From Planktothricoides raciborskii GIHE-MW2 (GTDB lineage: Bacteria; Cyanobacteriota; Cyanobacteriia; Cyanobacteriales; Laspinemataceae), in the NCBI RefSeq assembly GCF_040564635.1, contig NZ_CP159837.1, positions 4,637,001 through 4,701,000 of the forward strand: DNA of 64,000 nucleotides, read 5' to 3'. Numbering within the stretch: position 1 is the first letter of the stretch; each line of letters begins with the position of its first letter. Positions 1-8,604 of this stretch are shown piece after piece. The notes under the pieces are model-generated. The model ran no database searches and was not told where the DNA came from. It was given only the letters and a program-made list of their open reading frames with translations. The position numbers and the translations under genes are program-made.

Positions 1-1
1 A

Positions 2-352
2 GGAACTCAAAGTTTTGCCCTAATTTGTGATGACCCAGATGCCCCTGGGAAAACTTGGGTTCACTGGGTTCTGTACGATTTGCCTGCCACCACTCGTGAG
101 TTAGTAGAGTCGGTGCCACCCACCGCTACCCTGGAGAATGGAGGAATTCACGGTATCAATGATTTTGGCAGTTTGGGGTATGGTGGCCCTTGTCCTCCCA
201 GTGGCACTCATCGATATTTTTTTAAGCTTTATGCTTTGGATCGAAAGTTGGGCTTAAAACCCGGTGCCACCCAAGCGAAGTTATTAACAGCAATGGCAGG
301 TCATATTTTAGCGGAAACTGAGCTTATGGGACGCTATGCCCGACAAAAATAG
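2..352 (+). CDS. YbhB/YbcL (PEBP) family protein, 5' end missing
   Basis: The reading frame is open from base 2, so the gene starts before the window; about 117 C-terminal codons are seen. The visible part has the phosphatidylethanolamine-binding fold signatures: DDPDAPGKTWVHWVLYDLP near the start and GYGGPCPPSGTHRYFFKLYALD in the middle, which form the anion-binding pocket in PEBP/YbhB proteins. These small soluble proteins bind phospholipid or phosphate-like ligands; their bacterial role is unclear. The TTG at base 80 is internal to the domain and is not a start. The stop codon TAG (350-352) lies inside an 11-bp tandem repeat. Confidence 0.88.
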   Translation, partial: GTQSFALICDDPDAPGKTWVHWVLYDLPATTRELVESVPPTATLENGGIHGINDFGSLGYGGPCPPSGTHRYFFKLYALDRKLGLKPGATQAKLLTAMAGHILAETELMGRYARQK

Positions 353-376
353 TCCAAAAATAGTCCAAAAATAGTC
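344..376. repeat. 11-bp tandem repeat, 3 copies, across a stop codon
   Basis: Three exact copies of CAAAAATAGTC in a row; the first contains the TAG stop of the PEBP gene. A recent slippage or duplication event at the gene end is the simplest explanation. The 240 bases after it, up to the kinase gene, hold a HIP1 octamer and nothing else recognised. Confidence 0.9.
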
Positions 377-583
377 AAGATAAATCAAAACAGCGATCGC
401 CTGTTTACCTTAATTAAGAAAAAATACTGACAACCATCAGAAACAAACGTTCTTTTATCAATCAAAAAACGCCACTTCAAATTAAAAGTTAAACGGAGTG
501 AAACGCGGTCGATCGCAGATAGTGTGAGGGAGCAGCTAAAATTGTCTTCGATATTTCCGCGATTCCTGGTAGAAGCCACCCTT

Positions 584-620
584 AATTGATGATTAATTGA
601 CGATTAATTGACGATTAATT
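584..620. repeat. 11-bp tandem repeat across the NAG kinase stop codon
   Basis: AATTGAYGATT is repeated about 3.4 times with a period of 11. The last partial copy contains the stop codon (TAA on the minus strand, 615-617) of the kinase gene. Confidence 0.85.
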
Positions 621-1577
621 ATTGTGGCAGGATATAATTTGCTCCCAGGCTAATATTCCCGCGCCATAAGCCGGTTCATGGAGCGGCCAAATAATTTTAG
701 CCTGGGGATATTGGCGGGTAATTTCTTGCTCAAAGCGATCGCGAATTTTCGCGGTTCCGGCCCAAACGCCGCCCATTGTCACGATTTCAAAGGAGCTATC
801 CTTAAACAAGGACTCACATAAAATCTCGGTCATCGAAACCAATTCGGCCACGGCGCGATCGATAATTTGATTCGCCACCGGATCCCCCGCCACTGCTGCC
901 GCATTCACCCACGGCGCTAATGCAGCAATATCTTTAGGCTTCCAGTTGCCTCGGTAGACAATAGCAATCAAATCTTCTACGGTCTTTAATTCTAGCTGCT
1001 GCATCAAATCCGTGGTCAAACGAGTCGGTTGCTGACGACCATCAAATGCCCGCATCACTGCTCGCAACCCTTGGATGGCAATATCATAACCACTGCCTTC
1101 GTCCCCTAAAAGATAACCCCAGCCGCCGACTCGTCCGGTGACACCCTCGTGGTTGCGTCCGTAAGCAATGGAACCAGTCCCAGCTACGGCGACAATGCCC
1201 ACATTCTGATGGGTGCCCCCAGCGAGGGCGATCGCGCAATCGTGACTGACATACACGCATTCGGGGGGCAGGGCTAACTGAACCGGGTCATCGTTTCTGT
1301 AGGGCAACTGCTGCACCACACTATGAACCACCACTTGATCTTCGGGACGACCGACTCCCGCTAACCCCAAACCAATGGCTGCGATATCGGCAAAATCCAT
1401 CTCTGGGGGAACCGCCCGTTTAATGGCGATCGCGATCGACTGACCGGCAGCATCCAGTCCCACGGTTTGATAATTAGAAGGCCCCGCCTCTCCGCGTCCG
1501 CAAACTTCCCCCGCTGAGTTAATCAGCACGCAAATGGTCTTAGTCCCACCGCCATCAATTCCTAGAACATAACTCAT
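615..1577 (-). CDS. N-acetylglucosamine kinase-like protein (BadF/BadG/BcrA/BcrD ATPase family)
   Basis: This 320-residue protein has the actin-like ATPase fold of eukaryotic-type N-acetylglucosamine kinases. The N-terminal phosphate-1 loop is DGGGTKT (residues 8-14), the second phosphate loop is AVAGTGSIAYG, and GGWGYLLGDEGSGYDIA follows, which is typical of NAGK in the BadF/BcrA family. Such enzymes phosphorylate GlcNAc (or related sugars) with ATP during amino-sugar salvage, in the cytoplasm. The length is normal for the family. The ATG at 1577 is followed directly by the conserved YVLGIDGGGTKT, so the start is secure. It stands alone, divergent from the aminopeptidase gene. The exact sugar cannot be told from sequence. 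Confidence 0.85.
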   Translation of the reverse strand: MSYVLGIDGGGTKTICVLINSAGEVCGRGEAGPSNYQTVGLDAAGQSIAIAIKRAVPPEMDFADIAAIGLGLAGVGRPEDQVVVHSVVQQLPYRNDDPVQLALPPECVYVSHDCAIALAGGTHQNVGIVAVAGTGSIAYGRNHEGVTGRVGGWGYLLGDEGSGYDIAIQGLRAVMRAFDGRQQPTRLTTDLMQQLELKTVEDLIAIVYRGNWKPKDIAALAPWVNAAAVAGDPVANQIIDRAVAELVSMTEILCESLFKDSSFEIVTMGGVWAGTAKIRDRFEQEITRQYPQAKIIWPLHEPAYGAGILAWEQIISCHNN

Positions 1578-1799
1578 ATCAACCTTGGAAATTTATTAGA
1601 CCTATTATTAGACTTAAATGTATAAATTTTCCCTTAATCAGGCGATCGAGCGATCGCCTGTTCCTTTCTCTGGCCGATCCGTACATCTACGCAAGATTTT
1701 ACCAAGGCAGCCCACTGAAGCGCTAATCTAAAATCAGTAGCTTAGATAGCGTACCTAGACACTTTCACTTTTCAGTCTTAGAGATTCACTATTTTGACC

Positions 1800-4412
1800 A
1801 TGTTGCAATTTTACTTTGATGACCACGACGATCCCCGATCCTTTGAGTTACCAGGGGCAAAACCCCACTACAACCCAGATCGGCCCGGTCAAGTTGAGCA
1901 TATTGCCTTAAATTTAGCCCTAAATATTCCCCAGCAAAGCTATGAAGGCACTTGTAGTATTCGCCTAAAACCCGTCCGCAATGGCATTCAATCCTTAACT
2001 TTGGATGCGGTCAGCCTGAATATTAAATCCGTCAAGGTAGACAAAAAGAAACTATCCTTTGCTTATGATGGGGAACAACTAAATATTAAGCTCAATGAAC
2101 CCACCAAAGTAGACCACCCTTTCACGATCGCGATCGCCTACAGCGTAGAAAAACCCCAACGGGGCATATATTTTGTCGGCCACGATCGCCACGATCCCTA
2201 TAAACCCGTGCAAGTTTGGACCCAAGGGGAAGATGAAGACTCGCGGTTTTGGTTTCCCTGTTTTGACTACCCAGGACAACTCGCCACTTCAGAAATAAAA
2301 ATCAAAGTTCCGAAGCAATTCATGGCCATTTCTAACGGTGAACTGATTGCCGTTAAAGAAGAAGGTGAATCTAAAATTTATCACTGGTATCAAAAAGAAG
2401 TTCATCCGACTTATTTGATGACTTTGGCGGTAGGGGATTTTGCGGAAATTCAAGACGAGTGGCAAGGAAAACCTGTCACCTATTATGTAGAGAAAAACCG
2501 TCAAGAAGATGCGCGGCGCAGCATGGGCAAAACGCCGCATATGATTTCATTTTTTAGCCAAATTTTTGGCTATGCTTATCCTTATCCTAAATATGCCCAA
2601 GTTTGTGTGGCAGATTTTATCTTTGGCGGGATGGAAAATACCTCAACCACCCTGCTGACCGATCGCTGCTTATTAGACGAACGGGCTGCCTTAGATGACC
2701 AGCGCACGGAAACTTTAGTTGCCCACGAATTAGCCCATCAATGGTTTGGGGATTTAGTGGTAATTAAACATTGGTCTCATGCCTGGTTAAAAGAAGGCAT
2801 GGCTACTTATTCTGAAGTTCTCTGGACTGACCATGAATATGGGGCTGATGCGGCAGCTTACTATCGTTTAATTGAAGCCCGCAACTATTTTAGTGAAGAT
2901 AAAAATCGCTATCGGCGGCCAATTGTCACCCATGTTTATCGGGAAGCAATTGAACTTTACGATCGCCACCTTTATGAGAAAGGCGGTTGTGTTTATCACA
3001 TGATTCGGGCAGAGTTAGGGGACGAGTTATTTTTTAAAGCGATCGCCACCTTTGTCCAAGACAATGCTCACAAAACCGTAGAAACCATTGACCTATTACG
3101 GGCGATCGAAAAAGCCACCGGACGGAATCTACTATTCTTATTCGATCAATATGTCTATCGGGGTGGACATCCTGAATATAGAGTTTCCTATTCTTGGGAT
3201 AACAATAATTCTTTTGCCAAAATCACCGTCACCCAAACTCAGGTGAAAAGCGACAAAAAAAATCCCCATCCTCATAAAGAATTATTTGACCTAAAAATTC
3301 CCATTGCCTTTGGGTATGTCCATGAAACCGAAGGCGTAAAACTCACCACCTTTACGGTGCGGATCCACGAACGGGAACAGAGTTTTTATTTCCCCTTGCC
3401 AGAAAAACCCCGATTTATTAGTTTTGATGCCGGAAATCACTATCTCAAAACCGTTCAATTAGACTATCCGGTGGCGGAACTTAAAGAACAATTGAAATTA
3501 GATCCAGACCCTATTTCTCGGATCTATGCCGCTGAAGCCCTCGCCGTCGGCCCGAAAAAAAATGGGGGCAACTTAGAAGCAGTAAAAGCTTTGGCAGAAG
3601 CCCTCAAACAGGAGCCATTCTGGGGGGTGCGCCTGGAAGTGGCTAAAAATCTCGGCAAAATTAAACTGGATCAAGCCTTTGATGCCCTAGTGGAAGGGTT
3701 AAAAGATGAAAATCCCTGGGTGCGGCGATCGGTGGTGGACGCTTTAGGCACCATTAAAACTGCTGAAAGTTATAAAGCCCTGAAACCTTTAGTAGAAAAA
3801 GGCGATCGCAGCTACTATGTGGAAGCCGCCGCTAACAAAGCCATTGGGTCAATTGCCGCCGCCAAATTAGACGAAAAACCCAAAGAAAGCCGGGTGATTA
3901 AGTTACTCAAAACCGTGCTGGAAGAACGGGCTGGTTGGAATGAGGTAGTTAGAAATGGCGCGATCGCTGGTCTAAGTGAACTCAAAACCTCCGAAGAAGC
4001 ACTAAATATTATCTTGCACTACACCCAAGCCGGAGTGCCTCAACCCTTACGCTTAGGGGCAATTCGGGCATTAGGCACCATTTCCACCGGCCAAAATGCC
4101 CCCGCCCTGGAACGCATTTTAGAGCGGTTATCAGAACTCTCCGCAGAAACCTTTTTTCTCACTCAAGTAGCGGTAGTCACTGCCTTGGGACAAATGGAAA
4201 CCCCAAAAGCGATCGGCATTTTGCAATCCTTAGCGGATCAAACCCCAGATGGTCGTGTCCGTCGGATCGCCGAAGAAGCCATCCACAAAGTTGAGAAAAA
4301 AATTGGCTCCGATAAAGCCTTAAAACAACTCCGTGACGAATTACAGCAATTGAAAAAACAAAATCAAGAACTGAGAAGTCGTCTGGAAACTCTAGAAGCC
4401 AAATCTCAATAA
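1800..4412 (+). CDS. pepN: M1 family aminopeptidase with C-terminal HEAT repeats
   Basis: A zinc metallopeptidase that removes N-terminal residues from peptides in the cytoplasm. The M1 exopeptidase motif GGMENTS starts near residue 276 and the zinc site HELAHQWFGD near residue 309, with the third ligand Glu in WLKEGMATYSE about 20 residues later. After the catalytic part, roughly residues 540-840 are PBS/HEAT-type helical repeats (VRRSVVDALGTI, RLGAIRALGTI), and the end is a short charged coiled coil. ATG 1800 is preferred to TTG 1794, two codons upstream. At 870 residues the size fits M1 enzymes, but the HEAT tail differs from E. coli PepN and is closer to cyanobacterial and TAF2-like members, so the symbol is approximate. 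Confidence 0.9.
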   Translation: MLQFYFDDHDDPRSFELPGAKPHYNPDRPGQVEHIALNLALNIPQQSYEGTCSIRLKPVRNGIQSLTLDAVSLNIKSVKVDKKKLSFAYDGEQLNIKLNEPTKVDHPFTIAIAYSVEKPQRGIYFVGHDRHDPYKPVQVWTQGEDEDSRFWFPCFDYPGQLATSEIKIKVPKQFMAISNGELIAVKEEGESKIYHWYQKEVHPTYLMTLAVGDFAEIQDEWQGKPVTYYVEKNRQEDARRSMGKTPHMISFFSQIFGYAYPYPKYAQVCVADFIFGGMENTSTTLLTDRCLLDERAALDDQRTETLVAHELAHQWFGDLVVIKHWSHAWLKEGMATYSEVLWTDHEYGADAAAYYRLIEARNYFSEDKNRYRRPIVTHVYREAIELYDRHLYEKGGCVYHMIRAELGDELFFKAIATFVQDNAHKTVETIDLLRAIEKATGRNLLFLFDQYVYRGGHPEYRVSYSWDNNNSFAKITVTQTQVKSDKKNPHPHKELFDLKIPIAFGYVHETEGVKLTTFTVRIHEREQSFYFPLPEKPRFISFDAGNHYLKTVQLDYPVAELKEQLKLDPDPISRIYAAEALAVGPKKNGGNLEAVKALAEALKQEPFWGVRLEVAKNLGKIKLDQAFDALVEGLKDENPWVRRSVVDALGTIKTAESYKALKPLVEKGDRSYYVEAAANKAIGSIAAAKLDEKPKESRVIKLLKTVLEERAGWNEVVRNGAIAGLSELKTSEEALNIILHYTQAGVPQPLRLGAIRALGTISTGQNAPALERILERLSELSAETFFLTQVAVVTALGQMETPKAIGILQSLADQTPDGRVRRIAEEAIHKVEKKIGSDKALKQLRDELQQLKKQNQELRSRLETLEAKSQ

Positions 4413-4439
4413 TTCACCTTCGTCCACATACCGTTCACA

Positions 4440-4760
4440 TACCCGTAGGGGCGAAGCATTCCGGCAGATCCGTTATGGCTTAAAAGCAGAGATTTTATCC
4501 CGGAATGCTTCGCCCTTTGCATTCCGGCAGTGGTAGGGTGGGCAAATACTTGCCCACCCTACTAACTTGGTATTAACAAACCCACCAACCCCAAAGCCAG
4601 GGCAAAGCATTCGGGTAATACATTCTCCGTTTTTACCCAAAATTAATCGCCCGAATGCTTTGCCCCTACAGGTTTTTATCGCGATCGCTTCCCACCCTGA
4701 GTGGTAGGGTGGGCAAATACTTGCCCACCCTAGGGGCGCAAGCATTGGGCCCCTACTAAC
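4440..4760. repeat. Cluster of palindromic repeat elements inside the 3' end of the wecG-like gene
   Basis: At least three repeat families occur here. GTAGGGTGGGCAAATACTTG with its complement is present twice (about 4530-4562 and 4702-4733). A hairpin with arms GCATTCGGGT/CGCCCGAATGC lies at about 4606-4665 and matches the 70-bp units at 38009-38220. A GGGGCGCAAGCATT element is at about 4732. All are read as codons by the gene on the minus strand. Confidence 0.75.
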
Positions 4761-5537
4761 TACTAATTCCCCGAAATATTCACCAATTTCAAATGGGTTG
4801 CGATACAGACCCAATTGTTCCTTAATAATCAACCAAAGAAACGGGATATCTTCAATCAAATATCGTTTCCAAAGCCGTTTGGGGCCTGAAAGTAATCGAT
4901 GAATCCACTCAATCCCTAAATTACTCATCCAAGCAGGCGATCGCTGAACATACCCGGCTTCAAAATCAATCGTCGCCCCGATCGCCAAGAACACCTTAAT
5001 ATGCTTAAACCGATCTTTATATTTATAGATCCATTTTTCTTGTTTTGGTGCGCCCACACCCACCGCCAAAACCGTAGCCCCTGATTCATTAATCATCTCG
5101 ATAATTTTTTCGCATTCCGCCTCATTTTTTTCAAAGCCATAAGAGGGTGAATGCGCTGCAATGACCATTTGGCGACCCACTTTGCGATTAATCTTTTCTT
5201 GAGCGGTTTCTGGCACTCCCGGACCACCGCCCAAAAGAAATATGGTCATGGTTTCATCATCTTTATAATAGTCATAAAATCTAGGAAATAAATCTGACCC
5301 AGACACTCGTTCTTTCAGGAGTCGATTAATTAACCGCGAAATAAAAATCAGAATTTGACTATCACAAGTGCGATAGTCTGCCTCTTGATAAATCTGATAA
5401 AATTCTCGATCTTTTTGCAACTTAATGATATGATCTACATTGGGAGTTACTACCATACCGCCATGTTTCAAATTTTCCAATAACTCCACTATCGATAAAT
5501 TATCAATTGGCAAGTTTAAAATATTGACCCTCTTCAT
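4473..5537 (-). CDS. WecG/TagA/CpsF family glycosyltransferase with a repeat-derived C-terminal tail
   Basis: Residues 1-255 are a complete WecG/TagA/CpsF glycosyltransferase (family GT26). TPNVDHIIKL near residue 31 holds the catalytic-region Asp, and FLLGGGPGVPE, GVGAPKQEKW, GATIDFEAGY and GIEWIHRL follow in the usual order. These enzymes transfer an N-acetylhexosamine such as ManNAcA or ManNAc to a lipid-linked sugar in surface polysaccharide synthesis at the membrane. Family members end near residue 240-260. Here the frame runs about 100 residues further through genomic repeat elements, so GWASICPPYH occurs twice (residues 270-279 and 327-336). The tail is probably not functional sequence. 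A perfect 38-bp palindrome ends 3 bases before the start codon and leaves no visible Shine-Dalgarno. Confidence 0.88.
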   Translation of the reverse strand: MKRVNILNLPIDNLSIVELLENLKHGGMVVTPNVDHIIKLQKDREFYQIYQEADYRTCDSQILIFISRLINRLLKERVSGSDLFPRFYDYYKDDETMTIFLLGGGPGVPETAQEKINRKVGRQMVIAAHSPSYGFEKNEAECEKIIEMINESGATVLAVGVGAPKQEKWIYKYKDRFKHIKVFLAIGATIDFEAGYVQRSPAWMSNLGIEWIHRLLSGPKRLWKRYLIEDIPFLWLIIKEQLGLYRNPFEIGEYFGELVVSRGPMLAPLGWASICPPYHSGWEAIAIKTCRGKAFGRLILGKNGECITRMLCPGFGVGGFVNTKLVGWASICPPYHCRNAKGEAFRDKISAFKP

Positions 5538-5540
5538 AGC

Positions 5541-5578
5541 CTGAATAGCCCCAAAATAATTATTTTGGGGCTATTCAG
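5541..5578. repeat. Perfect 38-bp palindrome abutting the wecG-like start codon
   Basis: Two 19-bp arms, CTGAATAGCCCCAAAATAA and its exact complement, with no loop. It starts 4 bases upstream of the ATG (5537, minus strand). In mRNA it would form a long hairpin covering the ribosome binding region; it may also be a mobile palindrome or a protein-binding site. The rest of the 5579-5857 gap is AT-rich and shows no gene. Confidence 0.85.
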
Positions 5579-5909
5579 AGCGAGTAAAATTATCCTGAAA
5601 TATTATTCTATTTCCAATCATAAACCTTAGAAACATATTTCCATGATAAAGGTTTTTGTCAAAATCCCCGATCGCGTAAATCAACGCAATTAAATCGATA
5701 ATTTCGTTGATTTATTCTATAAAAATCGGTTAATTTACAAGTGTCATGCAAATTTAATAACTTTTGGGCAAAATTGTCAAGTTTTTGTTACAAAAGCATC
5801 ATCATTGAGCCAATGAGGTTGCCCAATTTCTGTAGTGCTTGTACATCTCTGAAGCTAATTGATCGTTAAGCTAGATATCTGTAATTTGCCAAAAACCAAA
5901 AACTCTGAC

Positions 5910-6578
5910 ATGGATATAAAATCTCACCAAAGAATAAATCAAACTCTCTTGACCCCATTAGAAAAGCCGGTCTTGCAAATTTTAGCCGCTCAAATGCCCC
6001 GTTGGGTGACACCTGATGTCCTCACCGCTGTGGGCATTTTGGGAGCAATGGTGATTTTTATCAGTTATTGCTTGACCAACATCGATCGCAATTTTTTGTG
6101 GTTAGTTGACCTCGGTTTTGCGATCAATTGGTTTGGGGATAGTTTAGATGGAACTTTAGCCCGGTATAGAAAAATTGAGCGCCCCAAGTATGGTTTTTTT
6201 CTCGATCATACGGTGGATGCGTTTAATGAGTTTATCATCGTCATGGGATTGGGATTATCCCCTTATGTCAGCTTTGCGATCGCCTGTTTAGGATTAATTG
6301 GTTACTTACTGCTTTCCGTACTGGTTTACGTTCGCACCGCAGTAGATGGGGTTTTTCAAATTTCTTATGGTCAACTTGGGCCGACGGAAGTGAGAGTTAT
6401 TTTTATTTTGCTGAATACCATCATGTATTTTATGGTATTCCCGAAAATTACCCTGCCCTTCGGTGTCCTATCGGTTTATGATGTGATCTTCGCAATTTTA
6501 GCGGCGATCTTAATTCTGATTTTCATCGGATCTAGTGTCAAATCTGGCATTGAATTATCCAACGTGGATCAAAAATAG
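5910..6578 (+). CDS. CDP-alcohol phosphatidyltransferase family membrane protein
   Basis: An integral membrane enzyme of about 222 residues. Its signature DSLDGTLAR, then G-x3-D-x3-D in GFFLDHTVD, is the metal- and CDP-binding motif of CDP-alcohol phosphatidyltransferases. These move a phosphatidyl (or similar) group from a CDP-linked donor to an alcohol such as inositol, glycerol phosphate or another head group in the membrane. At least five hydrophobic segments follow the motif pattern of the family. ATG 5910 (MDIKSHQRINQ) is preferred over TTG 5859. The acceptor alcohol cannot be inferred. It ends just before a run of GGGGATGAGG repeats. Confidence 0.85.
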   Translation: MDIKSHQRINQTLLTPLEKPVLQILAAQMPRWVTPDVLTAVGILGAMVIFISYCLTNIDRNFLWLVDLGFAINWFGDSLDGTLARYRKIERPKYGFFLDHTVDAFNEFIIVMGLGLSPYVSFAIACLGLIGYLLLSVLVYVRTAVDGVFQISYGQLGPTEVRVIFILLNTIMYFMVFPKITLPFGVLSVYDVIFAILAAILILIFIGSSVKSGIELSNVDQK

Positions 6579-6831
6579 GAGCAGAGGAGCTTCAGGAGCA
6601 GAGGGGATGAGGGGATGAGGGGATGAGGAGCAGAGGGGAGAGTGAATAGTGAATAGTGAATAGTGAATAGTGAATAGTGAATAGTGATAATTCTTTTGTA
6701 CGGGCTTTTCACTTTCCCCCGCACCCCCGCACCCCACACCCTACACCCTACACCCTACACCGATGGCGGCCCTACACCCTACACCCTACACCCTACGCCG
6801 ATGGCGGCCTCACACCCCGTTCCCTGAAACC
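6579..6831. repeat. Intergenic block of short tandem repeats
   Basis: Three tandem families follow each other: a 10-bp GGGGATGAGG run (about 6601-6630), a 9-bp AGTGAATAGTG-type run of about six copies (6640-6690), and a 7-bp CCCTACA run broken twice by GATGGCGGCC (about 6725-6805). The same three families recur near 12.4 kb, 36.5 kb, 41.8 kb and 55.6 kb. Open frames across it are translations of repeats, not genes. Confidence 0.9.
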
Positions 6832-8553
6832 TCAAGAATTTAATCTTTCTTCTAATTCCCTTAAGATTCTTTGTTTTTCTGAATTTCCCATCATAAAATT
6901 ACCCATTAGTCCACCTAAACCCCTCTGATTAAGTCGGGTTGGGGCTATCTGGTTGGCGATCGGTAATTGGGGGTAAATCATGCCATCTAATAGGGTCATA
7001 ATTTGATCGTAAATTTCTGAGGGAGGTAAAGTTTTATGCCCAGATGCGGGCGTTTCCGGTGGCGTAATGCCGAGGTAAATTTTGGCTTGAGTTTCCATTT
7101 CTGAAACCGCAGCGATCGCCCAAAATACCGCTGCCCGAATCAAGCCTATCCCCATCTTAGGAAATGCCGGTTCTCCCAGCAGTCCTAACTTTCCTTCCGC
7201 CACCGAATTTCCCGAAAACGTACTCGCTCTTTGCAAGGGTTTTACGGGTTTATTTAGATCATGGTCATCATTAAGATTGGCCGCATTTTCCTGGACAAAC
7301 TTCACGGCTTTTTGGTACTTCTGAAAAGCCGTTAAAAAGTCGGGAATCTCAAAGTCATCATCGGCTTCATGGAAGCGATCGCCAGCTAATTTGTAAATCA
7401 CTTTGCTGGCCAGGGGAATATCCGCAGCCCCAACCAAAGCATCTAACAAACTTAAAATTTCTGGATCATCCACCGCCTCACCATCTCGGATCTGGTGGTA
7501 AACTCCCAGATATTTTTTCTGCTCTTTTTCTGATACTGTACTCAGAATCTCCGGTTCGAGCCAAGCATCTAGAGCTAAAGCCGATGAGGTAGCAGCGGCT
7601 ATCAAATACTGATGGATTAATTCTGGAAATAAATAGGAATTGAGAACGATCGCATTTAGCTGATGTAAAGCGGTAAAATTCACCACGGCTTCTCCAGCCC
7701 GAATAAACTGATAGGTCGATTTAATCAAGCGTTTTTTAGCTTCGGTGAGATAAGCTACCGCTAACGCTTCCTCCAAACATTCCTCAATTGCCCTAAGCCT
7801 GGAATTTTGGCTACCAATAATATATCGATCGCGAATTTCCCTAGGTAAATTAGCGGATAACACAATAAAGTCTAATAGGTCTAAAGCCGGTAAATTTTTC
7901 ACCGCTTGTCCAGCATTAAGTACCCCATAGGCTTCTGAACATTGGCTTTTACTCAGACTTTCAATCGGAGCATGAGCCACTTGCTGATTAATTTGACGAT
8001 AAATATTGAGTCCTTCATGGAAGAGGGTATGAAACACCACAAAAGCGTCATTGTCCTGAATGCCACATTTCTTCAAACGCCGTTTACAAGCATTTTCTAA
8101 ACCCGGGGAAATCTTAATGTCATAACTTTTTCCCGACTTTAAAGTGACATTTTGGGAACCGCCTTTTTCAGCAATTTCATAACCGATAAAAACATGATAG
8201 ACTTCTTCAGGAAGTTCTGATGATCCCGTTGATTTGCCGGAATTAACTTGGGAAATCCAGTTTTGGGTGCTTTGAGTGGCCGAATTAGAAACCTTTTGGG
8301 CTTTCTGGGTAATCGCTTGACCCGCTTGAGAGGCTTGTTTAGCGATTCCGCGCAGCGGATCGCTAACGCGAATCGCCTCACTCAAATTATGCGCCGCATC
8401 AGAAGCTTGATTTTGCAGTTGATCCTTAACATCAGCGGCTTTTTTACTGATGGCTTGACCCGCTTGGGATGCTTGCTTGGCGATCGCCTCTTTCATGCCC
8501 TGGGTCATTTCATTAGCAGCTTGCCAAAAAGATGATGGCTGTTTTTTACTCAT
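6832..8553 (-). CDS. Protein of unknown function, 573 aa, with amphipathic N-terminal repeats
   Basis: I do not recognise a family. Residues 1-110 are rich in Ala, Gln and Lys and look like a long amphipathic helix with the phrase AKQASQAGQAI twice (about 25-35 and 71-81). Between these copies, residues 61-70 are encoded by a genomic palindromic repeat (CGATCCGCTGCGCGGAATCG). From residue 115 the protein is a compact alpha-rich globular region without membrane segments: a short beta-like part (VYHVFIGYEIAEKGG), then many helices, some repeated in style (QFIRAGEAV, YHQIRDGEAVDD). The C-terminus is charged. Cytoplasmic or membrane-associated through the N-terminal helix are both possible. ATG 8553 is preceded by an AT-rich spacer shared with the divergent methyltransferase gene. 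Confidence 0.75.
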   Translation of the reverse strand: MSKKQPSSFWQAANEMTQGMKEAIAKQASQAGQAISKKAADVKDQLQNQASDAAHNLSEAIRVSDPLRGIAKQASQAGQAITQKAQKVSNSATQSTQNWISQVNSGKSTGSSELPEEVYHVFIGYEIAEKGGSQNVTLKSGKSYDIKISPGLENACKRRLKKCGIQDNDAFVVFHTLFHEGLNIYRQINQQVAHAPIESLSKSQCSEAYGVLNAGQAVKNLPALDLLDFIVLSANLPREIRDRYIIGSQNSRLRAIEECLEEALAVAYLTEAKKRLIKSTYQFIRAGEAVVNFTALHQLNAIVLNSYLFPELIHQYLIAAATSSALALDAWLEPEILSTVSEKEQKKYLGVYHQIRDGEAVDDPEILSLLDALVGAADIPLASKVIYKLAGDRFHEADDDFEIPDFLTAFQKYQKAVKFVQENAANLNDDHDLNKPVKPLQRASTFSGNSVAEGKLGLLGEPAFPKMGIGLIRAAVFWAIAAVSEMETQAKIYLGITPPETPASGHKTLPPSEIYDQIMTLLDGMIYPQLPIANQIAPTRLNQRGLGGLMGNFMMGNSEKQRILRELEERLNS

Positions 8554-8604
8554 GCCACAACATTAATTTTTTCTTTAATTTCGTCGGAGATATTACTTCC
8601 TAGT

